Assembly: GCA_900552115.1 (NCBI GenBank)
Contig: URYP01000117.1
Location: 1-6,597 of the forward strand
Origin: an uncultured Oscillospiraceae bacterium
Lineage (GTDB): Bacteria; Bacillota; Clostridia; Oscillospirales; Acutalibacteraceae
DNA: 6,597 nt
Direction of reading: 5' to 3'
Positions 5,834 through 6,597 of this stretch are shown one piece after another. The position numbers were made by a program, and so were the translations under genes. A model generated the notes under the pieces. The model was not told the origin of the DNA, searched no databases, and saw only the letters and a program-made list of their open reading frames with translations. How positions within the stretch are numbered: the first letter of the stretch is position 1; each line of letters starts with the position of its first letter.

Positions 5834-6597
5834 ATGAAGATTGGATTGGTATTGGAGGGCGGCGCGAGCCGCACTTATTTTTCCAACGGCGTCATGGACG
5901 TGCTGATGGAGCAAAATATTCGGGCGGATTATTTAATCGGCGCGTCCGCCGGAATTGCCAACGGCATCTCCTACGCCTCCTGGCAGCATGGCCGCAGCCT
6001 GCGACTGGGCGTGGACTTTCTGCACGACAAACGGTATATGGGATGGAAGTATTTACTTAAACCGGGAAATCGCTGCTATTATAATGTACCCTTTGTATTT
6101 GGAGAAATACCTGAAAAGTGGCTGCCTTTTGATTATGACGCGTTTGAAGCGTTCGCCGGCGACGTGATCGCCGTTGTCACCAATATGCAAACCGGGCAGG
6201 CGGACTATCTTCCGGTGCCCCGGCGGGACAAACGGCTGCGGGAAATCATCGCCAGCTGCGCCCTGCCGCTGCTGTTCCAGCCAGTGGATATCGACGGCAC
6301 GCCCTATATGGACGGTGGAATCGCCGACCCGGTACCGGCTGACCATGCGTTGCAGGCCGGGTGCGACAAGCTGATTGTAGTGGTCACGCGGGAGCGGGGT
6401 TACCGCAAGACAAAGGAAGAGGCGCTCAAACTGGCTTCGCGGGTTTATCGGCGGTATCCGGCGTTTGTAGATACCCTGATGCACCGTATGGATATTTACA
6501 ATCAAAGTCATGAGCGGCTGTATCAGCTGGAACGTGAAGGCAACCAGTCCGCACATAATCTGGAAAATATTCATATAATGCATACCGTACTGTTCTA
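5834..6597 (+). CDS. Patatin-like phospholipase family protein, 3'-partial
   Basis: The frame runs from the ATG at 5834 to the end of the window without a stop (254 full codons), so the C-terminus is missing. Patatin-like proteins are serine acyl hydrolases acting on lipids with a Ser-Asp dyad. All parts are visible: a first strand KIGLVLEGGASR (2-13) whose Gly-Gly and Arg13 form the oxyanion hole region; the nucleophile elbow GASAG (36-40) with Ser38; and YMDGG (158-162) with Asp160. The Glu before the Gly pair and the elbow followed by IANG recall the bacterial YjjU-type branch. No signal peptide is seen, so a cytoplasmic or membrane-associated enzyme is likely. The native substrate is unknown. 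The start has AAGGA (5821-5825) eight bases upstream and an own promoter at 5724-5753. It is divergent from copA; a copper link is not shown. Confidence 0.9.
   Translation, partial: MKIGLVLEGGASRTYFSNGVMDVLMEQNIRADYLIGASAGIANGISYASWQHGRSLRLGVDFLHDKRYMGWKYLLKPGNRCYYNVPFVFGEIPEKWLPFDYDAFEAFAGDVIAVVTNMQTGQADYLPVPRRDKRLREIIASCALPLLFQPVDIDGTPYMDGGIADPVPADHALQAGCDKLIVVVTRERGYRKTKEEALKLASRVYRRYPAFVDTLMHRMDIYNQSHERLYQLEREGNQSAHNLENIHIMHTVLF

Noticed and set aside
5752..6060. A plus-strand open frame starting at the ATG at 5752
   Set aside because: It begins inside the -10 region of the patatin promoter, has no ribosome binding site and overlaps the patatin gene in another frame. The protein is Arg-rich without a known domain.
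6053..6583. A 176-codon minus-strand open frame opposite the patatin gene
   Set aside because: The plus strand here encodes the patatin-like protein with its catalytic motifs; the minus frame has no recognisable domain and is a shadow.

Overview
The window looks like chromosome from a moderately GC-rich Gram-positive anaerobe of the Clostridia (Oscillospirales-like). This is inferred from the strong AAGGAGG ribosome binding sites, the sigma-A type promoters, the CsoR/CopA copper pair, and an ABC permease of a class common in Firmicutes. No rRNA, tRNA, CRISPR array or mobile element was seen.

Layout from left to right. Positions 1-228 (+) hold the 3' end of a gene whose last ~45 residues look like the end of a GGDEF (diguanylate cyclase) domain. 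A long, perfect hairpin at 238-276 separates it from a convergent minus-strand block. Read in its own direction (right to left), that block has two operons. The first is copA-csoR (5619 to 2793): a P1B-1 copper-exporting ATPase with metal-binding domains at both ends, then a CsoR-type copper-sensing repressor. The promoter overlaps a GC-rich CsoR-like operator, and the operon ends in an intrinsic terminator at 2724-2768. The second operon (2601 to 297) encodes an ABC exporter: an ATPase and a 12-helix permease whose genes overlap by 8 bases. It has its own extended -10 promoter. At the right end, divergent from copA, a patatin-like phospholipase gene begins at 5834 (+) and runs off the window at 6597.

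How the genes work together: CsoR should sit on the operator just downstream of the cop -10 and shut off copA and its own gene until Cu(I) binds. CopA then pumps Cu(I) out. No separate copZ chaperone gene is present here; the C-terminal metal-binding domain fused to CopA may do that job (inference). The ABC operon and the patatin gene have their own promoters and no visible functional link to copper. The cop and patatin promoters stand back to back, with identical -35 hexamers facing away from each other.

I found no clearly new biological system. The points most worth a second look are the double-ended CopA, the CsoR with extra Cys/His residues beside the usual copper ligands, the compact cop/patatin divergent control region, and the odd upstream part of the GGDEF fragment.
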